From NCBI RefSeq assembly GCF_000422805.1, contig NZ_KE383922.1, positions 161,984 to 225,983 on the forward strand: 64,000 bases of DNA, given 5' to 3'. Each line of letters opens with the position of its first letter. The first letter of the stretch is position 1. A program made the position numbers and the translations under genes. This document shows positions 1 through 8,651 of this stretch, piece by piece. This DNA is from Nocardioides halotolerans DSM 19273 (GTDB lineage Bacteria > Actinomycetota > Actinomycetes > Propionibacteriales > Nocardioidaceae). The notes beneath the pieces were generated by a model. It was not told the DNA's origin. It did no database searches and saw nothing but the letters and a program-made list of their open reading frames with translations.

Positions 1-614
1 CCTGGGTCGAGACCGGCGGCGACCGGCCGACGCTCGACGTAGTGGAGGCCGACACCGGCAACGAGCTCGCCTCTATCGCGGTGTCCTCCGGCACCGAGGT
101 GGTCGCGGTCGACGGCACCAGCGTCTTCTACATCGACGCGGCGGGAGGGCACGAGCTGGTGCCGGGCACCGAGCAGCGGATCCGCCCGGTCAGCGCTGCC
201 GGCCTGCTCGACGCGCGCTCGCGGGTCCGCGCCTACCAGGTCCTCGACGACACGATCGAGGTCGTACAGCCCAACTTCAGCGTCGCCTACCAGCTGCCGG
301 GGGAGGGTGCGCAGCTCTCCTCCGACGGCAACCTCGTGGCCACCCGGCTGCCTGGCTCCGGCGAGCCGGTGCTCTACGACGCCCGCTCGGGCCTCGCGGT
401 CCCGACCGGCGTACCGGACGGCGACCACGTGGTGGCCGTCGCGCCGGGCCGCCGCCTGACCGTCACCTACGTCGTCGCACCCGGTCACCAGTCGCCCGGA
501 CACGAGCTCGAGCTCCGCACGTGCCAGGTGGGCGACAGGCCGGGGGAGGAGACGGTCTGCTCGACCCGCGCCCAGCTCCCCGACACCGGTGGCTCGCCGG
601 TGCTGGCAAGGTGA
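1..614 (+). CDS. C-terminal part of an unidentified protein, possibly beta-propeller-like (5' truncated by window edge)
   Basis: The reading frame is already open at base 3 and ends with TGA at 612-614, so the gene begins upstream of the window. A GTG at 42 is possible but nothing favours it as the start. The visible 200 or so residues contain repeated short beta-strand-like stretches with Asp-Gly and Asp-Ala-Arg turns, which suggests blades of a WD40 or TolB-like propeller. I recognise no family signature, catalytic motif or membrane segment in this part. The stop codon overlaps the GTG of the PhzF-like gene (GTGA), so the two are probably translated in a coupled way. Confidence 0.55.
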   Translation, partial: WVETGGDRPTLDVVEADTGNELASIAVSSGTEVVAVDGTSVFYIDAAGGHELVPGTEQRIRPVSAAGLLDARSRVRAYQVLDDTIEVVQPNFSVAYQLPGEGAQLSSDGNLVATRLPGSGEPVLYDARSGLAVPTGVPDGDHVVAVAPGRRLTVTYVVAPGHQSPGHELELRTCQVGDRPGEETVCSTRAQLPDTGGSPVLAR

Positions 615-1441
615 GGGTCGTGCACCAGCTCCGTCAGGTCGACGTCTTCGGCTCCGGCCCGCTCACCGGCAACCCCGTCGCCGTCGTCCACGACGCCGAC
701 GACCTCGACGACGAGCGCATGCAGCTCTTCGCGCAGTGGACCAACCTCTCCGAGACGACGTTCCTGTTGCGGCCGACGAACCCCGGCGCCGACTACCGGC
801 TGCGGATCTTCACGCCCAGCCGCGAGCTGCCGTTCGCCGGCCACCCCACGCTCGGCAGCGCCCACGCCTGGCTCGAGGCGGGCGGCTCGCCGCGCGGCGA
901 CGCGGTCGTGCAGGAGTGCGGCGCCGGGCTCGTCACGATCGCGCGAGGCGAGCGGCTCGAGTTCGAGGCGCCACCCCTGCTCAGGGACGGCCCGGTCGAC
1001 GACGCCGACCTCGCCACGATCACCCACGCCCTGGGCGTCGACCGCTCCGACATCGTGGACGCGAGGTGGATCGACAACGGGCCGGGCTGGGTCGGCGTTC
1101 TCCTGGGCGACGCCCACGACGTGCTCGCGCTGCGGCCCGACCTGCTCGCGCTGGCCGACCTCGACGTCGGCGTCGCCGGGCCCTGGCGCGACGGCGGCAG
1201 CGACGCGCAGGTGGAGGTGCGCGCCTTCGACCGCTCCACCGAGGACCCCGTCACCGGCAGCCTCAACGCCAGCCTCGGCCAGTGGCTGGCCGGCAGCGTC
1301 CTGCCCGAGCGGTACGTCGCCGCGCAGGGCACCGCCATCGGGCGGGCCGGCCGGGTGCACGTGAGGCGGGAGGGGACCGCGGTGTGGGTGGGAGGAGACA
1401 CCCGGACGACGGTGCGCGGAGAGGTCTCCCTGCGCGACTAG
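611..1441 (+). CDS. PhzF family isomerase/epimerase
   Basis: A 276-residue protein of the PhzF fold, related to PhzF and diaminopimelate epimerase. Visible family features are an N-terminal QVDVF stretch, TGNPVAVV, NLSETTFL carrying the conserved catalytic Glu, FAGHPTLGSA, and EDPVTGSLNA near the C-terminus. The frame stays open back to 521, but GTG at 611 fits family length and overlaps the upstream stop by four bases. Members isomerise or cyclise small metabolites and most are uncharacterised. No phenazine genes are nearby, so the substrate is unknown. The gene ends nine bases before thyA. Confidence 0.88.
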   Translation: MRVVHQLRQVDVFGSGPLTGNPVAVVHDADDLDDERMQLFAQWTNLSETTFLLRPTNPGADYRLRIFTPSRELPFAGHPTLGSAHAWLEAGGSPRGDAVVQECGAGLVTIARGERLEFEAPPLLRDGPVDDADLATITHALGVDRSDIVDARWIDNGPGWVGVLLGDAHDVLALRPDLLALADLDVGVAGPWRDGGSDAQVEVRAFDRSTEDPVTGSLNASLGQWLAGSVLPERYVAAQGTAIGRAGRVHVRREGTAVWVGGDTRTTVRGEVSLRD

Positions 1442-1444
1442 GTT
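1439..1444 (+). promoter_or_regulatory. Predicted -10 hexamer TAGGTT for leaderless thyA transcript
   Basis: TAGGTT fits the actinobacterial TANNNT -10 form. It overlaps the stop codon of the PhzF-like gene and ends exactly six bases before the GTG of thyA. With a start point 7-8 nt downstream of the hexamer, the mRNA would begin at the start codon. No clear -35 box or Shine-Dalgarno sequence is visible. Confidence 0.5.
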
Positions 1445-1450
1445 GGGGAC

Positions 1451-2260
1451 GTGCAGCAGTACCTCGACCTCCTGACCCGTGTCCTCGACGAGGGCGTCGA
1501 GAAGACCGACCGCACCGGCACCGGCACCCGCTCGGTGTTCGGGCACCAGCTGCGCTTCGACCTGAGCGCGGGCTTCCCGCTGGTGACGACGAAGAAGGTG
1601 CACACCCGGTCGGTCTTCGCCGAGCTGCTGTGGTTCCTCCGGGGCGACACCAACGTCAAGTGGCTCCAGGACCGCGGCGTCACGATCTGGGACGAGTGGG
1701 CCGACACCGACGGTGACCTCGGGCCGATCTACGGCTACCAGTGGCGCTCGTGGCCGACCCCCGACGGTCGGCACGTCGACCAGGTCGCGCAGGTCGTCGA
1801 CCAGATCAGGACCAACCCCGACTCGCGCCGCCACATCGTGAGCGCCTGGAACGTCGCCGACATCCCCGACATGGCGCTGGCGCCGTGCCACACGATGTTC
1901 CAGTTCTACGTCGCCCCGCAGGCCGACGGCCCGGGCCGGCTCAGCTGCCAGCTCTACCAGCGCTCGGCCGACGTGTTCCTCGGCGTGCCGTTCAACATCG
2001 CGTCGTACGCCCTGCTCACGCACATGGTCGCGCAGGTCACCGGCCTTGAGGTCGGCGACTTCGTGCACACCTTCGGCGACGCGCACCTCTACCTCAACCA
2101 CCTCGAGCAGGCGCGCCTCCAGCTCACGCGCGAGCCGCGGCCGCTGCCGACGCTGGTGCTCGACCCGTCGGTGACCGAGCTCGACGCGTTCGACCTCGAG
2201 CACATCGCGATCGAGGGCTACGACCCGCACCCGGGCATCAAGGCGCCCATCGCGGTCTAG
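1451..2260 (+). CDS. thyA: Thymidylate synthase
   Basis: Converts dUMP to dTMP with 5,10-methylenetetrahydrofolate, giving dihydrofolate, which the folA product encoded next recycles. The 269-residue protein has the usual ThyA length. It shows DRTGTGT, GELLWFL-like [21 protein letters not shown], and the catalytic Cys146 in APCHTMFQ, followed by [17 protein letters not shown] and the dUMP-binding HLYLNH. It starts at GTG 1451 with a -10-like hexamer six bases upstream and no Shine-Dalgarno sequence. The thyA-folA pair is a standard arrangement. Confidence 0.97.
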   Translation: MQQYLDLLTRVLDEGVEKTDRTGTGTRSVFGHQLRFDLSAGFPLVTTKKVHTRSVFAELLWFLRGDTNVKWLQDRGVTIWDEWADTDGDLGPIYGYQWRSWPTPDGRHVDQVAQVVDQIRTNPDSRRHIVSAWNVADIPDMALAPCHTMFQFYVAPQADGPGRLSCQLYQRSADVFLGVPFNIASYALLTHMVAQVTGLEVGDFVHTFGDAHLYLNHLEQARLQLTREPRPLPTLVLDPSVTELDAFDLEHIAIEGYDPHPGIKAPIAV

Positions 2261-2276
2261 GAGCAGGGCCCTCAGC

Positions 2277-2744
2277 GTGACCGTCACCCTCATCGCCGCC
2301 GTTGCGCGCAACGGCGTCATCGGCCACGCCGGCACGATCCCGTGGCGGGTCCCCGGCGAGCAGGCGTTCTTCAAGGCGACCACGCTGGGCCACACGCTCC
2401 TCATGGGGCGCGCGACGTACGACTCGATCGGGCGCCCCCTCCCGGGGCGCGCCACGATCGTGCTCACCCGCGACCCGTCCTGGTCTGCCGACGGCGTGCT
2501 CACCGCGGCCTCGATCGAGGACGCCCTCGCTTTGGCCGAGGGCGATGTCTACGTCGCCGGCGGTGCGGCGGTCTACGCGGCCGCCCTGCCGTACGCCGAC
2601 GAGCAGCTCCTGAGCGAGATCCCGCTGGAGCCCGAGGGCGACACGTTCTACCCGGCGTACGACGCGGAGGAGTGGGTCGAGGCCGGCCGCGAGGCTCACG
2701 AGGGCTTCGAGGTCGTGCGGCTGGTGCGGGCCCGGGTGCGCTGA
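2277..2744 (+). CDS. folA: Dihydrofolate reductase
   Basis: NADPH-dependent reduction of dihydrofolate to tetrahydrofolate. The 155-residue protein begins TLIAAVARNGVIG, continues with IPWRVPGEQAFFK where the Glu takes the place of the active-site acid, then LLMGRATYDSIGRPLPGR (NADPH binding) and VYVAGGAAVYAAALP. The GTG start lies 16 bases after thyA and is preceded by an AGGAGCAGG Shine-Dalgarno stretch that overlaps the thyA stop, so the two form an operon. Active-site features look intact. The repeat array begins almost immediately after the stop codon. Confidence 0.95.
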   Translation: MTVTLIAAVARNGVIGHAGTIPWRVPGEQAFFKATTLGHTLLMGRATYDSIGRPLPGRATIVLTRDPSWSADGVLTAASIEDALALAEGDVYVAGGAAVYAAALPYADEQLLSEIPLEPEGDTFYPAYDAEEWVEAGREAHEGFEVVRLVRARVR

Positions 2745-3592
2745 GGGGTTGGTGAGTGACCGCTGTCTCGGCGCTGGGGTTCGGCTCCGGGCCGGCCCCG
2801 GCGGCGGCCCCAGGCCGGCCCCGGCAGCGGTCAGCCAGCAACCTCGACACGCCCCTCCCGAGCCCCGCCGGTTGCTCACTGACCGCTCGACCGGCTCGGC
2901 CCCCGGCGGCGGTCAGCCGGCAACCTCGACACGCTTGTCCGGGCCCCGCGCGGTTGCTCACTGACCGCTCGACCGGCTCGGCCCCCGGCAGCGGTCAGCC
3001 AGCAACCTCGACACGCCCCTCCCGAGCCCCGCCGGTTGCTCACTGACCGCTCGACCGGCTCGGCCCCCGGCGGCGGTCAGCCGGCAACCTCGACACGCGC
3101 TTCCCAGGCCAGGCGAGGTTGCTCACCGACCGCTCGACCGGCTCGGCCCCCGGCGGCGGTCAGCCGGCAACCTCGACACGCGCTTCCCAGGCCAGGCGAG
3201 GTTGCTCACCGACCGCTCGACCGGCTCGGCCCGGGGCGGCGGTCAGCCAGCAACCTCGACACGCTTGTCCAGGCCCCGCGCGGTTGCTCACTGACCGCTC
3301 GACCGGCTCGGCCCCCGGCGGCGGTCAGCCGGCAACCTCGACACGCTTGTCCGGGCCCCGCGCGGTTGCTCACTGACCGCTCGACCGCCTCGGCCCCGGG
3401 CAGCGGTCAGCCAGCAACCCCGGGCGGCCCCTTTCGAGCCCCGCGCGGTTGCTCACTGACCGCTCGACCGGCTCGGCCCCGGGGCGGCGGTCAGTCAGCA
3501 ACCCCGACCCGCCATTCCCGGGCCACCGCGGTTGCTGACCGACCGCTCGACCGGCCCACCGCCACCGCCACCGCACGGCGACGCGGTCCCGA
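2745..3592 (+). repeat. Tandem array of about nine 82-83-bp units, each an imperfect hairpin (array A)
   Basis: Units start with GGTTGCTCACTGACCGC at 2870, 2952, 3034, 3117, 3200, 3282, 3364, 3447 and 3530 (the last degenerate), with another degenerate copy at 2749. Each pairs with a downstream arm such as GCGGTCAGCCAGCAACC about 25-30 bases later, so each unit can fold into a 16-17-bp stem. The bases between hairpins vary slightly but there are no unique spacers. Long open frames across it (for example 3036-3608) are composition artefacts that translate the repeat. The same core recurs at 54227-54535. Confidence 0.85.
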
Positions 3593-3598
3593 TACCCT
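3593..3598 (+). promoter_or_regulatory. Predicted -10 hexamer TACCCT for leaderless dapA
   Basis: TACCCT ends six bases before the ATG of dapA at 3605, the same geometry as at thyA, ftsK, cinA and others in the window. No Shine-Dalgarno sequence precedes the ATG. It lies just outside the last unit of the repeat array. Confidence 0.45.
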
Positions 3599-3604
3599 GA
3601 ACCC

Positions 3605-4501
3605 ATGACGGTATCGCCCTCCGCCCCGTTCGGCCGCGTGCTGACCGCGATGGCGTCGGCGTTCAAGGACGACGGGGCCGTCGACCTCGACGGCACCGCC
3701 CGGATCGCGCAGCACCTCGTCGAGCACGGGCACGACGGCGTCGTCGTGAGCGGTACGACGGGGGAGTCGCCCACCACGACCGTGGCGGAGGACGGCGAGA
3801 TCCTCGCCGCGGTCAAGGACGCGGTCGGCGACCGCGCCACCGTCGTCGCGGGGGTCGGCACGAACTCCACGGCGCACTCGCTCGAGCTCGCCCAGCAGGC
3901 CGAGAAGATCGGCGCCGACGGGCTGCTGCTCGTGACGCCGTACTACAGCAAGCCCGGCCAGGCCGGCGTGCTCCACCACTTCCGGACCGTCGCGGAGGCG
4001 ACCGACGTCCCGGTCATGCTCTACGACGTCCCGGGTCGCACCGCCACGACGATCTCGCTCGAGACCTACGCCGCCGCGAAGGAGATCGACACGGTCGTCG
4101 CGGTCAAGGACGCCGTCAACGACTTCGCGCGCGGGGTCAGGCTGCGCGAGATGGGGTACGCCGTCTACTCCGGTGACGACGCGAGCAACCTCGGCTGGCT
4201 GGCCCACGGCGCGGCGGGCTTCGTCTCCGTCGTCGGCCACGTCGCCGGCGACCAGACGCGCGCGATGCTCGAGGCCTTCGACCGCGGTGACCACGCCGAG
4301 GCGCTTGCGATCTACACACGGCTGCTGCCCGCGATCGAGGCGGTGATGGGCGCGCCCAACTACGGCGCCACCACGGCCAAGGCCGGGCTCCAGCTGCTCG
4401 GCGTGCTCGACAACCGCAACGTCCGCGGCCCGCTCGTGCCGCTCGACGACGACGAGGTCGCGGCCCTGCGTGCCGGCCTCGAGGCGTCCGGCCTGCTCTA
4501 A
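3605..4501 (+). CDS. dapA: 4-hydroxy-tetrahydrodipicolinate synthase
   Basis: Condenses pyruvate with L-aspartate-4-semialdehyde, the first committed step to diaminopimelate and lysine. The 298-residue TIM-barrel protein carries GTTGES (pyruvate/ASA binding), VTPYYSKP, catalytic Tyr140 in LYDVPGRT, and the Schiff-base Lys168 in VVAVKDA. It stands alone, with the palindromic array upstream and four inverted-repeat units downstream. The product is also a cell-wall precursor, so the gene is probably essential. The ATG at 3605 is supported by family length and by the promoter-like hexamer six bases upstream. Confidence 0.96.
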   Translation: MTVSPSAPFGRVLTAMASAFKDDGAVDLDGTARIAQHLVEHGHDGVVVSGTTGESPTTTVAEDGEILAAVKDAVGDRATVVAGVGTNSTAHSLELAQQAEKIGADGLLLVTPYYSKPGQAGVLHHFRTVAEATDVPVMLYDVPGRTATTISLETYAAAKEIDTVVAVKDAVNDFARGVRLREMGYAVYSGDDASNLGWLAHGAAGFVSVVGHVAGDQTRAMLEAFDRGDHAEALAIYTRLLPAIEAVMGAPNYGATTAKAGLQLLGVLDNRNVRGPLVPLDDDEVAALRAGLEASGLL

Positions 4502-4554
4502 CCGGCTCCGGCCTCTGGTGGGCGTGGGGTGGGGGTCCCGCGCGCCGTCGTCAG

Positions 4555-5032
4555 GGGTAACTCACCGTTCGGTGTGCTCCTCCACCGTTGTGACGGCATG
4601 AGAGCTGACCGAACGGTGAGTTACCCGAACGTCGGCCCCCGGTTCCGGTGCGTTCGCGCCGGCCGCCGCCCCCGCCGCGCCGTCGTCAGGGGTAACTCAC
4701 CGTTCGGTGTGCTCCTCCACCGTTGTGACGGCATGAGAGCTGACCGAACGGTGAGTTACCCGAACGTCGGCCCCCGGTTCCGGTGCGTTCGCGCCGGCCG
4801 CCGCCCCCGCCGCGCCGTCGTCAGGGGTAACTCACCGTTCGGTGTGCTCCTCCACCGTTGTGACGGCATGGGAGCTGACCGAACGGTGAGTTACCCCGAA
4901 CGTCGGCCTCCGGATCCGGTGCGGTCGCGCCGGCCGCCGCCCCCGCCGCGCCGTGGTCAGGGGTAACTCACCGTTCGGTGTGCTCCCACGCCGTTCTGAC
5001 GGCATGAGAGCTGACCGAACGGTGAGTTACCC
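4555..5032. repeat. Four 135-136-bp units, each with a perfect 19-bp inverted repeat
   Basis: Left arms GGGTAACTCACCGTTCGGT lie at 4555-4573, 4690-4708, 4825-4843 and 4961-4979. The exactly complementary right arms are at 4608-4626, 4743-4761, 4878-4896 and 5014-5032. The arms are identical in all four copies, while the 34-nt loop and the outer GC-rich spacer have drifted, most of all in copy 4. The array sits between the ends of two convergent genes, dapA and the M4 protease. The open frame 4529-4966 through it is a repeat artefact. Confidence 0.9.
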
Positions 5033-5111
5033 CGAACGACAGCCGCCGCCGCCCGCCAGCCGCCGCCACCCGCCGGCCGCCCGCCCCGTCAGCCACCAGA
5101 GACCCGAGACA

Positions 5112-5150
5112 AAAGCCCGACCGGCCCCGTCCCACAAGGGACGAGGCCGG
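5112..5150 (-). terminator. Intrinsic terminator of the M4 protease gene
   Basis: CCGGCCCCGTCCC at 5121-5133 pairs with GGGACGAGGCCGG at 5138-5150 around a 4-nt loop. Read on the minus strand, the stem is followed by a short T run (CTTTTG, from 5116 down to 5111), as expected for a terminator downstream of the protease stop at 5177. Confidence 0.7.
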
Positions 5151-5176
5151 CCGGCTCAGCTCACCGAGTCAGCGAC

Positions 5177-8100
5177 TCAGCGGCGGTGCTTCTTCTTCTT
5201 GACCTTGACCACGAAGTCGTCCTGGCTGGCCTGCAGCGTGGACGAGCCGAGGTACTTGGCCGTCAGCGTGTTCTTGCCGACCTTGAGCTTCTTGGCCAGC
5301 TTCTTCTTGATCTTGATGGTGACCTTGCCGTCGGCGCCGAGGGTGCCGGTGCCGAGCAGCTTGGAGCCCTTGTAGATCTGGACCGTGCCGCTCGGGATGC
5401 CACTGGCGGTGGCGACCGAGACGATGGCCTTGAAGGACTTGCCCTTCACGATCTTCTTCGGGCTGGCCGAGGCCACCACGGAGGTCGCCGCCGGAGGCGT
5501 GACCGGCGGAGCCTTGCAGTAGGACACCTGGATGTTGTCGACGTACCAACCGTCGATGCCACCGCAGCCGTCGCGACCCACGTCGAGACGGAGCTTGATG
5601 GTGTCGCCGGCCTTGACGCTGACGCCGGTCGCGCCCAGGTTGAGCTGCGAGGTGCCCCACGAGCCGCGGCTCTGGCCACCGTCGGTGCCGCTGAAGGCGT
5701 CCTCGCCCTGCATCGGGTTGGTGTTGCCCGCCGCAGCGGACAGCAGCTTGCCCGGCTTGTTGAAGGTGTACGCCGCCGCCGGCACCTTGGTGAAGGCGCC
5801 GCCGTTGATGCTGACCTTCACGTTGCCGCCGTCGACGGTCCCCTCGGTGGCCACGTAGTGGTCGAAGGTGAGCCGCAGACCCTGCGTCGCCGCGGCCGGG
5901 ATCGCGATCGCCGGCGAGGTGATCGAGTCACGACCCGAGAAGTCCTGCGGGCTCGAGTCGCACTGCCCCCGGTCGGGGGCGGGGCCGTAGGCCACACCAC
6001 CGGCGTGGCCCCCGGGAGCGGCCGACTCGGCCTCCCACGGAGCGCCCAGGCCGAACACGAGCTGCGACGACGGGGTCCACCCGGTCAGGCCGTCCTCGAA
6101 GTCCTCGGTGAAGACGGTCTCCGTGGTGAACCCGGCACCGCACGGAGCGGGCGAGCCCGGCTGCAGCACCGGCTGGTAGTTGCACTCCGTGACGGGGTTG
6201 GTGAGCTCCACCGCGGTGATGACCTTGTCGAGCTGGGTGCAGTCGCCGGCCGTGATGGGCGCCGCCAGGGTCGGCGACGCGTTCGGGGTCGTGGTCAGCT
6301 CCCTGATGTCGTCGCCGATCAGGTCGGTGCACGACGATGCCAGCGCGGTCGCGAACTCCGTGAAGTTCGACGACGGCGTGAGGTACGCCGTCTGCGCGCG
6401 CCACCAGATCGAGGCCGCCTTGTCGAGGCCCATGCCGGTGATCGTCTGACCGTTGTAGGTGCCACCGTCGACGGCCAGCGCGTAGGCGTGGTTGGGCACG
6501 CCCGAGTTGCCGTGCACGCCACCGTGGTCGGTCATGCCCGGGTCGCAGTTGTACTCGGCGTCGGTGACCTTGCCGGGGTTGCCGTAGCAGGTGGGCGTCC
6601 ACATGTCGCGGATCGCACCTCCGAACGCCGTCGACTTCTCGCCCATCAGCCAGCGGGTCGAGGGGGTGCGGCCCGAGATGTCCTCGGCCTGGATGGTCAC
6701 GCTCGCGGTGCCCGCCTCCTTGAAGCGGGTGCCGTCGGCCTGGGTGACGGTGACGCCGTAGAAGCCGGCGGGCGCGGTGCCCGCGGGGTTCGGCGGCAGA
6801 CCCTGCACGTTGTTGCCGATGACGATGCCGTCGGCACCGGCGGCCACGGCCATGTCGACCTTCACCTGGAAGGTGCAGGTGCCGCGGTCGACGTAGGCCC
6901 ACTTGTCGGCGACGGCAGCGGCGTTGTTGTACGCCGTGCAGCCGTCGGTCGGGGTCGGACCGTCGGCGTTCTCGGCGTCGAGCGCCGCGACGACGGTCGC
7001 GTTGACCGGGGTGGTCGTGAACGCCTCGCTGAATCCGGCCGCCACGGGCGTGCAGGCGCCGGCCTGGGCCGCGGGTGCCGTGATGCTCATCAGCAGCTTC
7101 GGTGGCGCGGTCGGGTCGCACTCGCCGTCGGGGCGTTTGACGTCGAAGGTCTCGCCCTCGTCCTCGCGGCCGTTGACCATGTCGAGGGTCTCGCCCCAGA
7201 CGTCGGAGTAGGACTCGTTGAGCGCACCCGACTGGTATTGGTAGATCAGCCCGGAGGTGAACTGGGTGTAGGCGTGGCCCCACTCGTGCGCCACGACGTC
7301 GTCGGAGGTGACGCCGTCGCAGTAGTTGGTGGTGATGCCGTTCCAGTTGGCGTTGGGGCAGTTGATCCGCGGGTCGTTGTTGACGGTGATCCGCTTGGCG
7401 CCGGCACCGTCGTAGGAGTCGCGGTCGAAGGCGTTCTCGTAGAGCCAGTAGGACTCACCCGAGGAGTTGATGAGGTTCTGCTGGTCGATGTTGAGCGTGC
7501 CCGGGAAGAGGTCGCCCTCCTCCCACACCGTGGTGAAGACGGGGTTCTCGGCGGTGCCGGTGGCCTCGCGCAGCTCGCGGTCGAGCGCGTCGGTGTTGAG
7601 CGACCAGCGGTTGAGGATCTTGCCGGTGTGGGCGTCGTAGATCAGCTGGTCGCGGACCGCGTCGTTGGTGACGACGGTCGACCAGGCGAGCACGTTCTTG
7701 CCGGACAGGCCCTTGAGGAGGCCGATGCGGTAGATCACGAGCTGGGAGTCGGTCGCCCTGAGACCGGTCACGTCGGCGGCGCCGCCGGACTCGGCGGTCG
7801 GCGGGTCGGACTTCACGAACGACACCGCCCGCTTGCCGATCTCGGCCGCGGAGAACGTCGGCTTGGTCGACACGTCGATGCCGGGAGCCGCGTAGCCGTT
7901 GACGGCGGTGAGGTCGCCGTCGGAGTCGACGTTGGCCTTGATGGCGCTGCCGAAGACCTGCACGCCGTCGTGGATCTGGGTGTAGGTCACGGTCCAGCCG
8001 GCGGAGCTGGAGGACACACTCTGGCGGACCAGCTCGCCCGGCGCGGCGCCGAGCAGGGCGCCGTAGCCGTCGAGGAAGGAGTCGGCCTTCGACCCGGCCT

Positions 8101-8353
8101 TGGCGGCGGAGTCACCCGCGACGCCCGGGAGCAGGTCGGCGTTGGTGCCGGTGGCGCGCACGAAGCTCGCCCGGCCGGTCGCCGGGTTGTCCTTGATCGA
8201 GACGTTGCCGTCGGCCTCGGCGGTGAGCTGGCTGACCAGGCCGTCGCCGGTGGGGGCCGGAGCGGCCGCCGCCTGACTGGCCAGGGTCGTGGGGGCTGCG
8301 GAGAGTCCGGCCCCCAGAAGCGCAAGGCAGACGCCTTGCTTGAGGAATTTCAC
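5177..8353 (-). CDS. Secreted M4 (thermolysin-like) metalloprotease with inserted PA domain and Lys-rich tail
   Basis: A 1058-residue secreted zinc endopeptidase. Order: signal peptide (about 1-32, ending ASQAAAAP), FTP-type propeptide, M4 catalytic domain with zinc ligands His356 and His360 in HEWGH and Glu380 in GALNESYSD (20 residues after His360, as in thermolysin), a PA-like insert (roughly 395-555, with WAYVDRGTCTFQVKV), then the C-terminal catalytic lobe with HGGVHGNSGVPNHA. A jelly-roll domain of the immune-inhibitor-A type (GWYVDNIQV), one Ig-like module and a KKKKHRR end follow. GTG at 8353 is chosen because GGAGG lies nine bases upstream and the signal peptide begins there; the open frame runs back to 8605. 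Confidence 0.92.
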   Translation of the reverse strand: MKFLKQGVCLALLGAGLSAAPTTLASQAAAAPAPTGDGLVSQLTAEADGNVSIKDNPATGRASFVRATGTNADLLPGVAGDSAAKAGSKADSFLDGYGALLGAAPGELVRQSVSSSSAGWTVTYTQIHDGVQVFGSAIKANVDSDGDLTAVNGYAAPGIDVSTKPTFSAAEIGKRAVSFVKSDPPTAESGGAADVTGLRATDSQLVIYRIGLLKGLSGKNVLAWSTVVTNDAVRDQLIYDAHTGKILNRWSLNTDALDRELREATGTAENPVFTTVWEEGDLFPGTLNIDQQNLINSSGESYWLYENAFDRDSYDGAGAKRITVNNDPRINCPNANWNGITTNYCDGVTSDDVVAHEWGHAYTQFTSGLIYQYQSGALNESYSDVWGETLDMVNGREDEGETFDVKRPDGECDPTAPPKLLMSITAPAAQAGACTPVAAGFSEAFTTTPVNATVVAALDAENADGPTPTDGCTAYNNAAAVADKWAYVDRGTCTFQVKVDMAVAAGADGIVIGNNVQGLPPNPAGTAPAGFYGVTVTQADGTRFKEAGTASVTIQAEDISGRTPSTRWLMGEKSTAFGGAIRDMWTPTCYGNPGKVTDAEYNCDPGMTDHGGVHGNSGVPNHAYALAVDGGTYNGQTITGMGLDKAASIWWRAQTAYLTPSSNFTEFATALASSCTDLIGDDIRELTTTPNASPTLAAPITAGDCTQLDKVITAVELTNPVTECNYQPVLQPGSPAPCGAGFTTETVFTEDFEDGLTGWTPSSQLVFGLGAPWEAESAAPGGHAGGVAYGPAPDRGQCDSSPQDFSGRDSITSPAIAIPAAATQGLRLTFDHYVATEGTVDGGNVKVSINGGAFTKVPAAAYTFNKPGKLLSAAAGNTNPMQGEDAFSGTDGGQSRGSWGTSQLNLGATGVSVKAGDTIKLRLDVGRDGCGGIDGWYVDNIQVSYCKAPPVTPPAATSVVASASPKKIVKGKSFKAIVSVATASGIPSGTVQIYKGSKLLGTGTLGADGKVTIKIKKKLAKKLKVGKNTLTAKYLGSSTLQASQDDFVVKVKKKKHRR

Positions 8354-8448
8354 GAGAGTTTGCCTCCGGGGAGAAATTTTTCGACGAGTCGGCGGACGGG
8401 TCGCCGACCAGAGGAAACTCCCCAAGTGGCGCCCGATCACCTGAGCGC

Positions 8449-8477
8449 ACCCTAAGCACCCGGTCACCCCCCGTAAA
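8449..8477 (-). promoter_or_regulatory. Candidate promoter of the M4 protease
   Basis: On the minus strand TTTACG (8477-8472) and TAGGGT (8454-8449) are separated by 17 bases, a plausible -35/-10 pair about 95 bases upstream of the GTG at 8353. The rest of the 298-bp divergent spacer with ftsK shows no other strong signal. Confidence 0.4.
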
Positions 8478-8639
8478 GGCTTTGCCCGATGAGAACTTGG
8501 ACGGCCACCCCTCAAGGTCGGGTCACCCCTGACGCACCGGTCCGAAGCGTGCAGATCGTCCGGATTCGGCCCGGACCGGAGGTCGAGCCGCTCTCCGACA
8601 CGCACCAGTGGGGTCCATGTGACTGGAGTGACGAGTGCC

Positions 8640-8645
8640 TAGGGT
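8640..8645 (+). promoter_or_regulatory. Predicted -10 hexamer TAGGGT for leaderless ftsK
   Basis: TAGGGT ends six bases before the GTG start of ftsK at 8652, and TGTGAC lies 16 bases upstream of it as a weak -35. No Shine-Dalgarno sequence is visible, consistent with a leaderless transcript. Confidence 0.5.
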
Positions 8646-8651
8646 GGTGGC

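Noticed and set aside
2745..3592. Possible CRISPR array
   Set aside because: Units are near-identical over their whole length with no unique spacers, the period is too long, and no cas genes are present.
2749..3608. Several overlapping open frames in the 2.7-3.6 kb region encoding repeated peptides
   Set aside because: They translate the 82-83-bp palindromic repeat in different frames. No frame is favoured, and the repeat is structured as hairpins rather than codons.
4529..4966. 145-codon frame with three repeated 45-residue segments
   Set aside because: The repeat period is 135 bp, a multiple of three, so one frame stays open by chance. Unit 4 is 136 bp and breaks the phase.
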